A DNA stretch of 13,650 nucleotides from an uncultured Clostridia bacterium (lineage in GTDB: Bacteria; Bacillota; Clostridia; HGM11514). Both the position numbers and the translations under genes were made by a program. The notes beneath the pieces were generated by a model. The model worked only from the letters and a program-made list of their open reading frames with translations, was not told the origin of the DNA and made no database searches. Numbering within the stretch: the stretch's first letter is position 1; each line of letters starts with the position of its first letter. The stretch spans positions 1-13,650 of the forward strand of contig CAKSSZ010000023.1 of the NCBI GenBank assembly GCA_934489915.1, read 5' to 3'. Positions 1 through 5,579 of the stretch are shown here, in pieces.

Positions 1-380
1 CGCAGATAGAGAGTAGCCCCGCTGCCGTAAGGAGGAACAAAATCCCGATTGGCAGCTACTGTTTTGATAACAGCGTCTACAAACCGTTCCTTCGGGAATA
101 CGGGCATTTCCAGCCGTTTTGCAGAATTCTCCATCCGTTCTCCGTTTAAGTCCGGGCGAAATACAACTATTTTCCCCTGCTCTGTGGTATACGCCTTCAA
201 GCCTTCAAAGCAGGTCTGCGCATATTGCAGCACGCAGGCACATTCATTGAGTACCAATGTATTATCCTGCGTCAAGCCTCCCTCGTCCCATGCGCCGTCT
301 TTATAATTTGCCACATAACGCCAGTCGGTTTTGATGTAGCCAAATCCCAAACTGCTCCAATCAATTTCTTGCTTTGCCAT
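1..380 (-). CDS. ilvE: Branched-chain amino acid aminotransferase, N-terminal part (cut by left edge)
   Basis: Reading the minus strand from the ATG at 380 gives 126 whole codons running off the left edge, so only the N-terminal third is here. The protein begins MAKQEIDWSSLGFGYIKTD and carries the YAQTCFEGLKAY stretch (about residues 53-64), FRPDLNGERMENSAKRL (74-90), and VPPYGSGATLYLR at the edge. These are hallmarks of the longer, eukaryote-like class of branched-chain aminotransferases in PLP fold type IV. The family transfers amino groups between Leu/Ile/Val and 2-oxoglutarate in the cytoplasm. The PLP lysine lies outside the window. A strong AAGGAGG site about 10 nt upstream fixes the start. 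The gene follows fba on the same strand with a 76-nt gap containing a hairpin; no promoter of its own is evident, so readthrough from fba is possible. Family assignment is firm. Confidence 0.93.
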   Translation of the reverse strand, partial: MAKQEIDWSSLGFGYIKTDWRYVANYKDGAWDEGGLTQDNTLVLNECACVLQYAQTCFEGLKAYTTEQGKIVVFRPDLNGERMENSAKRLEMPVFPKERFVDAVIKTVAANRDFVPPYGSGATLYL

Positions 381-411
381 GGTGATCACTCCTCCTTAGT
401 TGATAAAATAT

Positions 412-441
412 CAGAGGCAACCCCCGAAAGGACTGCCTCTG
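412..441 (-). terminator. Hairpin between fba and ilvE, possible weak terminator
   Basis: On the minus strand, 15 nt after the fba stop codon, CAGAGGCA (441-434) pairs with TGCCTCTG (419-412) around a 14-nt loop. The sequence that follows (TATTTTATC) has only a broken T-run. It may be an intrinsic terminator that leaks, or a processing or stabilising hairpin between fba and ilvE. Confidence 0.5.
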
Positions 442-456
442 CACATCTTTGTTTCC

Positions 457-1392
457 TTATGCTTTGCCGTTGCAGCCCAGCACATTTACCAATTTGTGCT
501 TTACCAGGCCCTTAATAGCATCTCTTGCCGGCCCTAAATACTTCCGGGGATCGAAATCAGCCGGATGTTCCGCAAAATGCTTACGGATGGAACCGGTCAT
601 TGCCAACCGCAGGTCGGAATCAATATTAATTTTGCAAACCGCAGATTTAGCAGCCTCACGCAGCATGTCCTCAGGGATACCGATTGCGTCAGGCATATCT
701 CCGCCGTTGTCATTAATCATCTTTACAAATTCAGGAATAACAGAGGAAGCACCATGCAGAACGATGGGGAAATTAGGCAAAGCCTTTTCCACTTCCTTCA
801 AAATATCAAATCTCAGCTGTGGCTTCTGGCCGGGTTTGAATTTGTAAGCACCGTGGCTGGTTCCAATAGCGATTGCCAGAGAATCCACACCGGTACGGGT
901 TGCAAAATCATACACTTCTTCCGGTCTGGTATAGGAAGCGTCCTCCGCAGAAACATTGACCGCATCCTCAATTCCTGCCAGACGACCCAGTTCACCTTCT
1001 ACAACAACGCCCTTGCTGTGCGCATATTCCACAACCTTCTTGGTCAGAGCAACGTTCTCCTCATAAGGCAGATGAGAACCGTCGATCATAACGGAACTGA
1101 AACCGCCGTCAATGCAGGATTTGCACAGTTCAAAGCTATCGCCGTGATCCAGATGCAGCGCAATAGGCAGATCGGTTTCGATCAAAGCGGCTTCCACCAA
1201 CTTAACCAGGTAAGTATGGTTGGCATACTTTCTGGCACCGGCGCTCACCTGCAGAATCAGGGGGGCGTTTTCTTCCTTGGCAGCCTCGGTAATTCCCTGG
1301 ATAATTTCCATGTTATTTACGTTGAATGCACCGATTGCATAGCCGCCCTTGTAGGCCTTGTCAAACATTTCTTTCGTTGTCACTAATGGCAT
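457..1392 (-). CDS. fba: Class II fructose-bisphosphate aldolase
   Basis: This 311-residue protein is a zinc-dependent class II aldolase of glycolysis and gluconeogenesis. The family reversibly splits fructose 1,6-bisphosphate into dihydroxyacetone phosphate and glyceraldehyde 3-phosphate in the cytoplasm. The catalytic Asp82 and first zinc ligand His83 sit in ALHLDHGDSFE. VEGELG (131-136) supplies the conserved Glu134. GTSHGAYKF (177-185) and IVLHGASS (210-217) supply zinc ligands His180 and His213. NIDSDLR (256-262) is the phosphate-binding segment. Length is normal for the family. An AGGAGG lies 9 nt upstream of the ATG. Transcription should start from the promoter at 1468-1496, leaving a leader of about 70 nt that contains an 8-bp hairpin (1416-1441, one G-U pair). 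Related tagatose-bisphosphate aldolases look similar, but the sequence and stand-alone context favour fba. Confidence 0.96.
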   Translation of the reverse strand: MPLVTTKEMFDKAYKGGYAIGAFNVNNMEIIQGITEAAKEENAPLILQVSAGARKYANHTYLVKLVEAALIETDLPIALHLDHGDSFELCKSCIDGGFSSVMIDGSHLPYEENVALTKKVVEYAHSKGVVVEGELGRLAGIEDAVNVSAEDASYTRPEEVYDFATRTGVDSLAIAIGTSHGAYKFKPGQKPQLRFDILKEVEKALPNFPIVLHGASSVIPEFVKMINDNGGDMPDAIGIPEDMLREAAKSAVCKINIDSDLRLAMTGSIRKHFAEHPADFDPRKYLGPARDAIKGLVKHKLVNVLGCNGKA

Positions 1393-1467
1393 AAAAAAAC
1401 CTCCTGGTTTCCGAGCATTTCGCTTTTAAAGAGGCAAAATGTATCAGAAAAAATTTCTTTTGTTAAT

Positions 1468-1496
1468 AATATATCACATTTTTCGGAAAATTACAA
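1468..1496 (-). promoter_or_regulatory. Sigma-A promoter of fba
   Basis: On the minus strand a -35 box TTGTAA (1496-1491) is followed by a 17-bp spacer and a -10 box TATATT (1473-1468). A TG one base upstream of the -10 box makes it an extended -10. Transcription would start near 1461. Confidence 0.8.
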
Positions 1497-1524
1497 GATC
1501 TATTCCAAAAAAACTTTATTTTTT

Positions 1525-2769
1525 TTAAAATCGGCTTTCTTTTTTTCGGTCGGCGTTCCGGCAAATCGCCTCCTCGACTGAATCAAAGGTTAATTTCAGA
1601 ACGATCACTTCTCCTTGCAGCCGGTTTACCGGGATCCCGTTGATATGCAGCACCGGTGCGCTATGCTCCGGCGGACAGCACAGGGTAGGCATCAGGTCAA
1701 AACTCACCTGCAAGGGCGTTTGATCATTTAACACAACCGCCTCACGCGGCAAATCCTTGACAGACGGCAGGAAAATACCGCTTGCCTCCGGGGGAGCAGG
1801 AAAATGCAAATACAGCGTATTCCCCCGGCGAGTTGTGAGGAACGGTTCCTCCGGGAACAGCTCGCTTGCCGGCTCTGCCGTCAGCGCCGGCTTGCATTGG
1901 CAATACCACTTCCCTACTGCCTGCAACGTTTCCAAAGCAGGAGCAAGAAAACGCCCTTCTGCATCCGGCCCTACATTTAACACGTAATTCCCTCCCATGG
2001 ACATAATCCGATCAATGGAAGACATTAAGAAAAAGTGGGAATAATAATCCTCATTCCTGCGGTACCCCCACGCCTGCCGTCCTACCGATTGGCAAGCCTC
2101 GGTCAGCCGCTCGAATTTGCCGCCGGAGGGCGTTTCCCGTTCCGGAGTAGCAAAATCGCCGGAATCATATCCCCGATTGTTAATCAAAATGCCCGGCTGC
2201 AGAGAACGCACCAGTTCATTGACGGACGGATCCTGCCGCAGAGGCGGGATGTCCCAAAAGAAGCTCTCAATCTTCCCATACTTGGTCAAAAGCTCCGTTA
2301 CCTGCCGCTTCACATAAGCAATATATTGATCCTCGTCCGGCTCGTCCCCTTCCTTCGGAACGGCCAGCTCGTGACTCCGGCCAAAATTCGGATAATTTTT
2401 GTGATGCCAATCCGGCACAGAATAATACAGCGAGAGTCCAAGCCCACCGCGATGACAAGCCTGCGCCAGCTCCGCTAAAACATCCCGGCCGTAAGGCGTA
2501 TTGGTTACCTTATAATCCGTATCAGCCGCATCCCACATACAAAATCCGTCGTGGTGCTTCGTAGTAAAGCACAAATAGTCCATTCCCGCATTTTTCGCTG
2601 TTCTCACCCACTCGTCCGGATCAAAGCAGGTCGGGCAAAACTGATGCTGATACTGCCGATAAACATGATCCTCCACCGGATAGCGCCACTGCTCCTGTTC
2701 ATGCCATCCCCGCAGCGCATACAGTCCCCAGTGAACAAACAGACCGAATCGTTCGGTTTCAAATAACAT
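1525..2769 (-). CDS. GH29 alpha-L-fucosidase, cytoplasmic
   Basis: I call a 414-residue protein from the ATG at 2769. An in-frame TTG six bases upstream is only 2 nt from AGGAGG, whereas this ATG is 8 nt away. Family GH29 (Pfam PF01120) features are FGLFVHWGLY (about 8-17), TTKHHDGFCMWD (69-80), LYYSVPDWH (115-123), the likely nucleophile Asp173 in FFWDIPP, GDFATPERE (204-212) and NYVLNVGPDAEG (261-272). The family removes terminal alpha-L-fucose from glycans by a retaining mechanism. There is no signal peptide, so it should act inside the cell on imported oligosaccharides or glycosides. No transporter or fucose-pathway gene is next to it. It has its own promoter, and no clear terminator separates it from fba downstream. 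Exact linkage preference cannot be read from the sequence. Confidence 0.88.
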   Translation of the reverse strand: MLFETERFGLFVHWGLYALRGWHEQEQWRYPVEDHVYRQYQHQFCPTCFDPDEWVRTAKNAGMDYLCFTTKHHDGFCMWDAADTDYKVTNTPYGRDVLAELAQACHRGGLGLSLYYSVPDWHHKNYPNFGRSHELAVPKEGDEPDEDQYIAYVKRQVTELLTKYGKIESFFWDIPPLRQDPSVNELVRSLQPGILINNRGYDSGDFATPERETPSGGKFERLTEACQSVGRQAWGYRRNEDYYSHFFLMSSIDRIMSMGGNYVLNVGPDAEGRFLAPALETLQAVGKWYCQCKPALTAEPASELFPEEPFLTTRRGNTLYLHFPAPPEASGIFLPSVKDLPREAVVLNDQTPLQVSFDLMPTLCCPPEHSAPVLHINGIPVNRLQGEVIVLKLTFDSVEEAICRNADRKKESRF

Positions 2770-2792
2770 ACTCAATACCTCCTTCTTCCTAA

Positions 2793-2822
2793 AGTATAAA
2801 CAACTTTCCCTTCTCCTGTCAA
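2793..2822 (-). promoter_or_regulatory. Sigma-A promoter of the GH29 fucosidase gene
   Basis: On the minus strand TTGACA (2822-2817), an 18-bp spacer and TATACT (2798-2793) form a near-consensus promoter. The start point falls near 2786, so the leader is only about 17 nt and begins almost at the ribosome binding site (2777-2784). Confidence 0.82.
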
Positions 2823-2824
2823 CC

Positions 2825-2857
2825 TTTTTTGCAAAAAAATATTTTTTTGCAAAAAAA
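2825..2857. repeat. A-tract repeat with perfect 20-bp palindrome
   Basis: The unit T6-7 GC A7 occurs twice in tandem (2825-2839 and 2842-2857). Positions 2831-2850 form a perfect palindrome, GCA7T followed by AT7GC. It lies between the -35 boxes of two divergent promoters (2817-2822 and 2870-2875). Such A-tracts can act as bent DNA or UP elements for RNA polymerase; which applies here is not shown. Confidence 0.75.
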
Positions 2858-2869
2858 TCAAAAAAGTGC

Positions 2870-2898
2870 TTGACAAAAACGGAAAACTATCGTATAAT
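2870..2898 (+). promoter_or_regulatory. Perfect consensus sigma-A promoter of tRNA-Gln
   Basis: TTGACA (2870-2875), exactly 17 bp, then TATAAT (2893-2898). The start point falls near 2905, a few bases before the mature tRNA 5' end. A-tracts immediately upstream are in the position of an UP element. Confidence 0.93.
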
Positions 2899-2910
2899 TA
2901 TATATGTTGT

Positions 2911-2984
2911 TGCGAGATTGTGTAAGGGTAGCACGAGTGACTCTGACTCACTTTGTGAGGGTTCGAATCCTTCTCTCGCAGCCA
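2911..2984 (+). tRNA. tRNA-Gln (anticodon CUG)
   Basis: A full cloverleaf is visible. The acceptor TGCGAGA (2911-2917) pairs with TCTCGCA (2974-2980). The D stem GTGT/GCAC (2920-2923, 2931-2934) encloses an AAGGGTA loop. The anticodon stem AGTGA/TCACT (2936-2940, 2948-2952) carries loop CTCTGAC with anticodon CTG at 2943-2945, which reads CAG (Gln). A 4-nt variable loop precedes the T stem GAGGG/CCTTC around TTCGAAT (2957-2973). The discriminator is G and CCA is encoded. The U1-A72 first pair and G73 agree with known bacterial tRNA-Gln identity features. Confidence 0.96.
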
Positions 2985-3019
2985 AACCGGAGTTAGGGTA
3001 TCCTGTCTCCGGTTTTTTT
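2984..3019 (+). terminator. Intrinsic terminator of the tRNA-Gln gene
   Basis: AAACCGGAG (2984-2992) pairs with CTCCGGTTT (3007-3015), with further pairing possible in the loop, and the stem runs into a T-run ending at 3019. It starts on the last base of the encoded CCA. Confidence 0.9.
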
Positions 3020-3032
3020 GTATCATTAGCCT

Positions 3033-3057
3033 CCCCCGGTCAGCGGGGGGAAAGGGG
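3033..3057 (+). promoter_or_regulatory. C-run/G-run hairpin at the ribosome binding site of the kinase-like gene
   Basis: CCCCC (3033-3037) can pair with the G-run at 3045-3050 (7-nt loop), leaving AAAGGGG (3051-3057) free as a ribosome binding site 8 nt before the ATG. The same C-run could instead pair with GGGG at 3054-3057 and hide that site. Mutually exclusive pairings are visible; regulation is only an inference. Confidence 0.35.
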
Positions 3058-3065
3058 AATTTTTT

Positions 3066-3680
3066 ATGAATCAAATCATTACCGTAGGGCGTGAGTTTGG
3101 CAGCGGCGGCCGGGAGTTGGGGCGTCGTCTTTCAGAAGAAATGGGCATTGCTTATTACGACCAGGAAATCATCACAGAAATCTCCAAAAGAACCGCTTTA
3201 TCAGAAGAATACGTACAACAAATTATGGACAGCAACCCCATCAGCTCCTTCCCGATTCATGTGGGGCAAAGCTTCTATCCTGCCCCCAACCCGGTTTTTC
3301 AACAAAGAATTCAAGTGTTTGCTCAGCAGCATCGACTGCTGCTGGAACTGTCCGAAAAGTCCGACTGCGTCATTGTCGGTCGCTGTGCAGATTATATCTT
3401 AAGAGAAAAACGTCCGTTCCGCATCTTTGCCTACGCTGATTTGCAAAGCAAGCTCACCCGATGCATGAACCGACAAGGGAAACAAGAGCAATTCACCAAG
3501 CAGGAAGTGAAAAAAAGAATGGCGGAAATCGACCGAGGCCGCGCCAAATACTATCAGTTCTTCAGTGACCAAAAATGGGGCGCCCGTGAAAATTATGATC
3601 TGCTGATCAATACCACCGGCGCTGATATTAAAAAAATTGCGTCGGCTCTCCGCTCCTATTTGCAAGATTTGAAAAAATAA
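3066..3680 (+). CDS. Cytidylate kinase-like family protein
   Basis: This 204-residue soluble protein matches the cytidylate kinase-like family (Pfam PF13189). The glycine-rich nucleotide-binding loop GREFGSGGRELG (8-19) opens the protein, followed by AYYDQEII (29-36). VIVGRCADYIL (102-112), DRGRAKYYQFF (156-166) and YDLLINTTGAD (177-187) are further family landmarks. The loop resembles that of Cmk but lacks the classic GK[ST] ending, as is usual for this family, whose substrate is generally unknown. A true nucleoside monophosphate kinase role should not be assumed. The ATG has AAAGGGG 8 nt upstream. The gene lies 46 nt after the tRNA-Gln terminator, no good promoter is visible between them, and a strong terminator follows its stop codon. 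Confidence 0.85.
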   Translation: MNQIITVGREFGSGGRELGRRLSEEMGIAYYDQEIITEISKRTALSEEYVQQIMDSNPISSFPIHVGQSFYPAPNPVFQQRIQVFAQQHRLLLELSEKSDCVIVGRCADYILREKRPFRIFAYADLQSKLTRCMNRQGKQEQFTKQEVKKRMAEIDRGRAKYYQFFSDQKWGARENYDLLINTTGADIKKIASALRSYLQDLKK

Positions 3681-3725
3681 AAAACGCTGCCGTTTCACTC
3701 ATTGATGAAACGGCAGCGTTTTTTT
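3681..3725. terminator. Bidirectional intrinsic terminator
   Basis: A long perfect stem (A-run plus CGCTGCCGTTTCA at 3681-3697, matched by TGAAACGGCAGCG plus a T-run at 3706-3725) follows the kinase-like gene directly. On the minus strand the same stem ends in T6-A-T6, so it also serves the convergent stalk-domain gene (stop at 3776). Confidence 0.93.
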
Positions 3726-3775
3726 AATCGGGCATAATTGAACCGTCAAAGGATAAAAACGTTTACAGTCAACCT

Positions 3776-4687
3776 TTATAATGTAGGCTCATCACTCAAC
3801 GTGTCAAAAGTATAGACCGTACCTGTTTCAATATAATCCAAGCTGGAGCCAGTAATGGTAAGAATCAGTTTGCCATCCTGAAACTTCATATCACCGGTTA
3901 TTGATTTGTAGGAACTGTCCCCCTGAATAGGCTTGATTGAAGTAAATCCTAACCGTCCGCTATAGGAAAGCACAGCTGTTACATGTCTGAAGCTATAGAG
4001 CCGATACATATTCAAAGAAAATGTAACAAAACTATTATTGTCATTGATCTCCTCTATTTGCAGCTCATACTCAGCATTTTTGTGTTCATATTCATGAGAA
4101 GTAAAGCATTGCCAGACCTTCCCCTTGGAGGCATTCAATTTTTCCAGAACCTCTTCTTTGGTGGTTCCAATATCGTTGGTTTTAATTTGATTTGCAATTG
4201 CCGGGTTTTTCGTGATATGTACACTTCTGTCATGATTATCCCACTCAATGTCCATATCCCAAAGCTCACAATAAGCACGCAGGGGAATATAAAAAGTATC
4301 GTTGTAAATTGTGGCAGGAACATCCATTGTTACTTCGTTCCGCAGATCAAAGACACCATTTCTTGCAACGTAGTAACTATCGCATTCAAAGACACATTCT
4401 GTGTTGCCGTCACTAAAGCTTGCTTTCTTTTCTTCCGGATACCACTTAATATACTGATCCGTAAACCCCATTTTTTCAAAAATAGGTCTTAACGGAACCA
4501 TTGTTCGATCGTTAATAATAAGCGGCTTGTTATCGCTGTCGGCATACACATCTTCCCCATTCAAATACACCTTAACATCTTCTGAAAATGTTTTGATTTC
4601 AACTGCACTTGCCGGAATAGCCGTAAACAGCAATATTGCAGCAACTGCGCACGATAAGAATTTTGTAATTAATGCTTTCGTTTTCAT
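3776..4687 (-). CDS. Secreted stalk-domain (copper amine oxidase N-terminal-like) protein of unknown function
   Basis: The 303-residue product has a clear Sec signal peptide: K-rich start, hydrophobic core at about 11-24, and cleavage likely after AIPASA (residue 28). Two copies of the copper-amine-oxidase N-terminal/stalk fold (Pfam PF07833) follow. The first is about 38-92, with VYLNGEDV, PLIINDRTMVPLRPIFEKMG and KWYPEEKKASF. The second is about 108-160, with ATIYNDTFYIPLRA and IEWDNHDRSVHI. Despite the name, the fold carries no oxidase activity; in Firmicutes it is common on extracytoplasmic, often wall-associated proteins. The C-terminal half (about 165-303) is not recognised and looks rich in beta strands; it has no LPXTG motif and no membrane anchor. 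An AAAGGAG lies about 10 nt upstream of the ATG. The gene is divergent from an XRE regulator whose candidate operator sits inside a strong promoter upstream. Confidence 0.83.
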   Translation of the reverse strand: MKTKALITKFLSCAVAAILLFTAIPASAVEIKTFSEDVKVYLNGEDVYADSDNKPLIINDRTMVPLRPIFEKMGFTDQYIKWYPEEKKASFSDGNTECVFECDSYYVARNGVFDLRNEVTMDVPATIYNDTFYIPLRAYCELWDMDIEWDNHDRSVHITKNPAIANQIKTNDIGTTKEEVLEKLNASKGKVWQCFTSHEYEHKNAEYELQIEEINDNNSFVTFSLNMYRLYSFRHVTAVLSYSGRLGFTSIKPIQGDSSYKSITGDMKFQDGKLILTITGSSLDYIETGTVYTFDTLSDEPTL

Positions 4688-4816
4688 GATGCATTTACTC
4701 CTTTACTTGATTATTTTAGCAAATTGCAAAGACGAGTTTATCTTTACACCCAAGCCTTATTGATAAAATCATCCTCTCTCAAAAATATGCTGCTAAAGTG
4801 CTGTCACAAATTCTTA

Positions 4817-4827
4817 CACCTCCTTCT
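4817..4827 (-). promoter_or_regulatory. Orphan full-length Shine-Dalgarno in the stalk-gene leader
   Basis: The minus strand reads AGAAGGAGGTG here, a near-complete anti-16S match. Codons at usable distance lead only to immediate stops: TTG TGA at 4809, and a GTG at 4807 giving MTAL then TAG. It may be the relic of a lost gene, a minimal leader peptide, or a ribosome standby site. Confidence 0.45.
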
Positions 4828-4862
4828 GTCTACATAATGCACTCTAACACAATAACATCATG

Positions 4863-4891
4863 ATTATATCACAACTTAAAGTTGTTGTCAA
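4863..4891 (-). promoter_or_regulatory. Perfect consensus sigma-A promoter reading toward the stalk-domain gene
   Basis: On the minus strand TTGACA (4891-4886), exactly 17 bp, then TATAAT (4868-4863). The start point falls near 4856, giving a leader of about 170 nt before the stalk-domain gene. The spacer is almost wholly occupied by the palindrome at 4871-4885. Confidence 0.88.
4871..4885. promoter_or_regulatory. Candidate operator (15-bp palindrome) for the XRE regulator
   Basis: ACAACTT-A-AAGTTGT is a perfect 7-1-7 inverted repeat. It fills the -35/-10 spacer of the minus-strand promoter and touches the -35 box of the plus-strand promoter, so a bound dimer would block both. A degenerate second copy (ACAAAACT...AAAGTTGT, 4912-4931) lies around the start point of the regulator's own transcript. 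Binding by the adjacent XRE protein is inferred from position. Confidence 0.7.
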
Positions 4892-4914
4892 TAACTAATA
4901 ATAAGTTTTATACA
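4885..4914 (+). promoter_or_regulatory. Promoter of the XRE regulator gene
   Basis: TTGTCA (4885-4890), then TATACA (4909-4914) at 18 bp, or TTATAC at 17 bp. The -35 box shares bases with the -35 box of the divergent promoter. The start point falls near 4920, within the degenerate operator copy. Confidence 0.65.
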
Positions 4915-4957
4915 AAACTCTTGAAAGTTGTTAAAATAGAAATGGGTGATAAATGTG

Positions 4958-5269
4958 GTGAAAAATTTAAAGAAGCTTAGAAATCAATTTGGAATCAGCC
5001 AGCAACAACTTGCAGATGTCATTGCAGTAAGCCAACAATCAGTGAATAAATATGAAAACCACAGCGTTGAGCCGGATATTGAAACACTGATTAAAATGGC
5101 GGATTTTTTTCATGTCACAGTTGATTACCTGATCGGAAGAAACGATACTGAAAATAATGAAAAAATCGGGATAACGCCCCGTGAAGTCGAACTGTTACAA
5201 GCAATAAGAGAATTAAAGCCGGTACAAAAAGAATGCGTCTTAAAAATAATAGAAAGCTATGAATGTTGA
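4958..5269 (+). CDS. XRE-family (HTH_3) transcriptional regulator
   Basis: From the GTG at 4958 the product is 103 residues. An HTH_3 DNA-binding domain fills the first 60, with ISQQQLADVIAVSQQSVNKY as helices 2-3, followed by EPDIETLIKMADFFHVTVDYLIGR, the classic continuation in phage-repressor-like regulators. The C-terminal 40 residues form one or two predicted helices, perhaps for dimerisation. The reading frame stays open upstream to GTGs at 4955 and 4946. I prefer 4958 because GGTGAT at 4945-4950 is a fair ribosome binding site 7 nt away, and because family members usually begin just before LKKLR. It is divergent from the stalk-domain gene, and the palindrome between them suggests autoregulation and control of that gene. 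The ligand or signal is unknown. Confidence 0.87.
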   Translation: MKNLKKLRNQFGISQQQLADVIAVSQQSVNKYENHSVEPDIETLIKMADFFHVTVDYLIGRNDTENNEKIGITPREVELLQAIRELKPVQKECVLKIIESYEC

Positions 5270-5276
5270 TCTCAAC

Positions 5277-5315
5277 AAAAAACTGCCATCCGAGCATTTC
5301 GGATGGCAGTTTTTT
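5277..5315. terminator. Bidirectional terminator between the XRE gene and DUF378 gene
   Basis: A perfect 17-bp stem (A6 plus CTGCCATCCGA at 5277-5293, loop GCATT, then TCGGATGGCAG plus T6 at 5299-5315) has T-runs in both directions. It starts 8 nt after the XRE stop codon and overlaps the DUF378 stop codon (5314-5316), so it ends both convergent transcripts. Confidence 0.93.
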
Positions 5316-5520
5316 AGCGGTGCTTTGCAGTGGCTTTTTCCGGAAACAGCAAAGTAATTGCCCACAGACCCGCTAATCCAACCAGCGAAAAAATGATCCG
5401 GCTGATCGCAGCGCCCTGTCCGCCGAATAAAGCGCCTACCAAATCAAATCCAAACAAACCGATCGAACCCCAATTCAACGCCCCTATGATCACCAAGATT
5501 AATGATAAATTGTCAAACAT
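5314..5520 (-). CDS. DUF378 small membrane protein
   Basis: The product is 68 residues from the ATG at 5520. A second in-frame ATG at 5535 is rejected because it is embedded in the GGAGG that lies 8 nt before 5520. Two membrane segments are visible, about 4-23 (LSLILVIIGALNWGSIGLFG) and 39-59 (ISRIIFSLVGLAGLWAITLLF), joined by FDLVGALFGG, with a basic C-terminus. IIGALNWG.IGLFGFDLV and SRIIF.LVGLAGLWAI are the signature of DUF378 (PF04070), a widespread family of unknown function. It lies 59 nt downstream of a larger membrane-protein gene on the same strand and may be co-transcribed with it. No promoter of its own is clear. The stop codon lies in the bidirectional terminator. Confidence 0.88.
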   Translation of the reverse strand: MFDNLSLILVIIGALNWGSIGLFGFDLVGALFGGQGAAISRIIFSLVGLAGLWAITLLFPEKATAKHR

Positions 5521-5579
5521 GTTTCTCTCCTCCATCGATCAAACTAAAATCCTTTTTCAATATTAGAATACCCTATCTT

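Noticed and set aside
565..1386. Long plus-strand open frame of 273 codons opposite fba
   Set aside because: It is antisense to a gene with all catalytic residues of class II aldolase, has no ribosome binding site, and its translation resembles no protein; it is a shadow of fba codon bias.
2770..2775. TTG start two codons upstream for the fucosidase
   Set aside because: It is 2 nt from the AGGAGG; the ATG at 2769 is 8 nt away, the normal spacing.
2911..3065. tRNA-Gln as the attachment site of an integrated element
   Set aside because: I saw no integrase gene and no second copy of the tRNA 3' end in the window, and the following genes are not mobile-element genes.
2870..3094. Plus-strand open frame running through the tRNA-Gln gene
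   Set aside because: It begins within the tRNA promoter and reads through the tRNA and its terminator, so it cannot be a gene.
3983..4492. Plus-strand open frame of 169 codons opposite the stalk-domain gene
   Set aside because: The opposite strand encodes a coherent secreted protein with repeated domains and a ribosome binding site; this frame has none of these.
5521..5535. Upstream in-frame ATG for the DUF378 gene
   Set aside because: The upstream ATG is part of the ribosome binding site for the ATG at 5520, and the extra residues are not part of the family.
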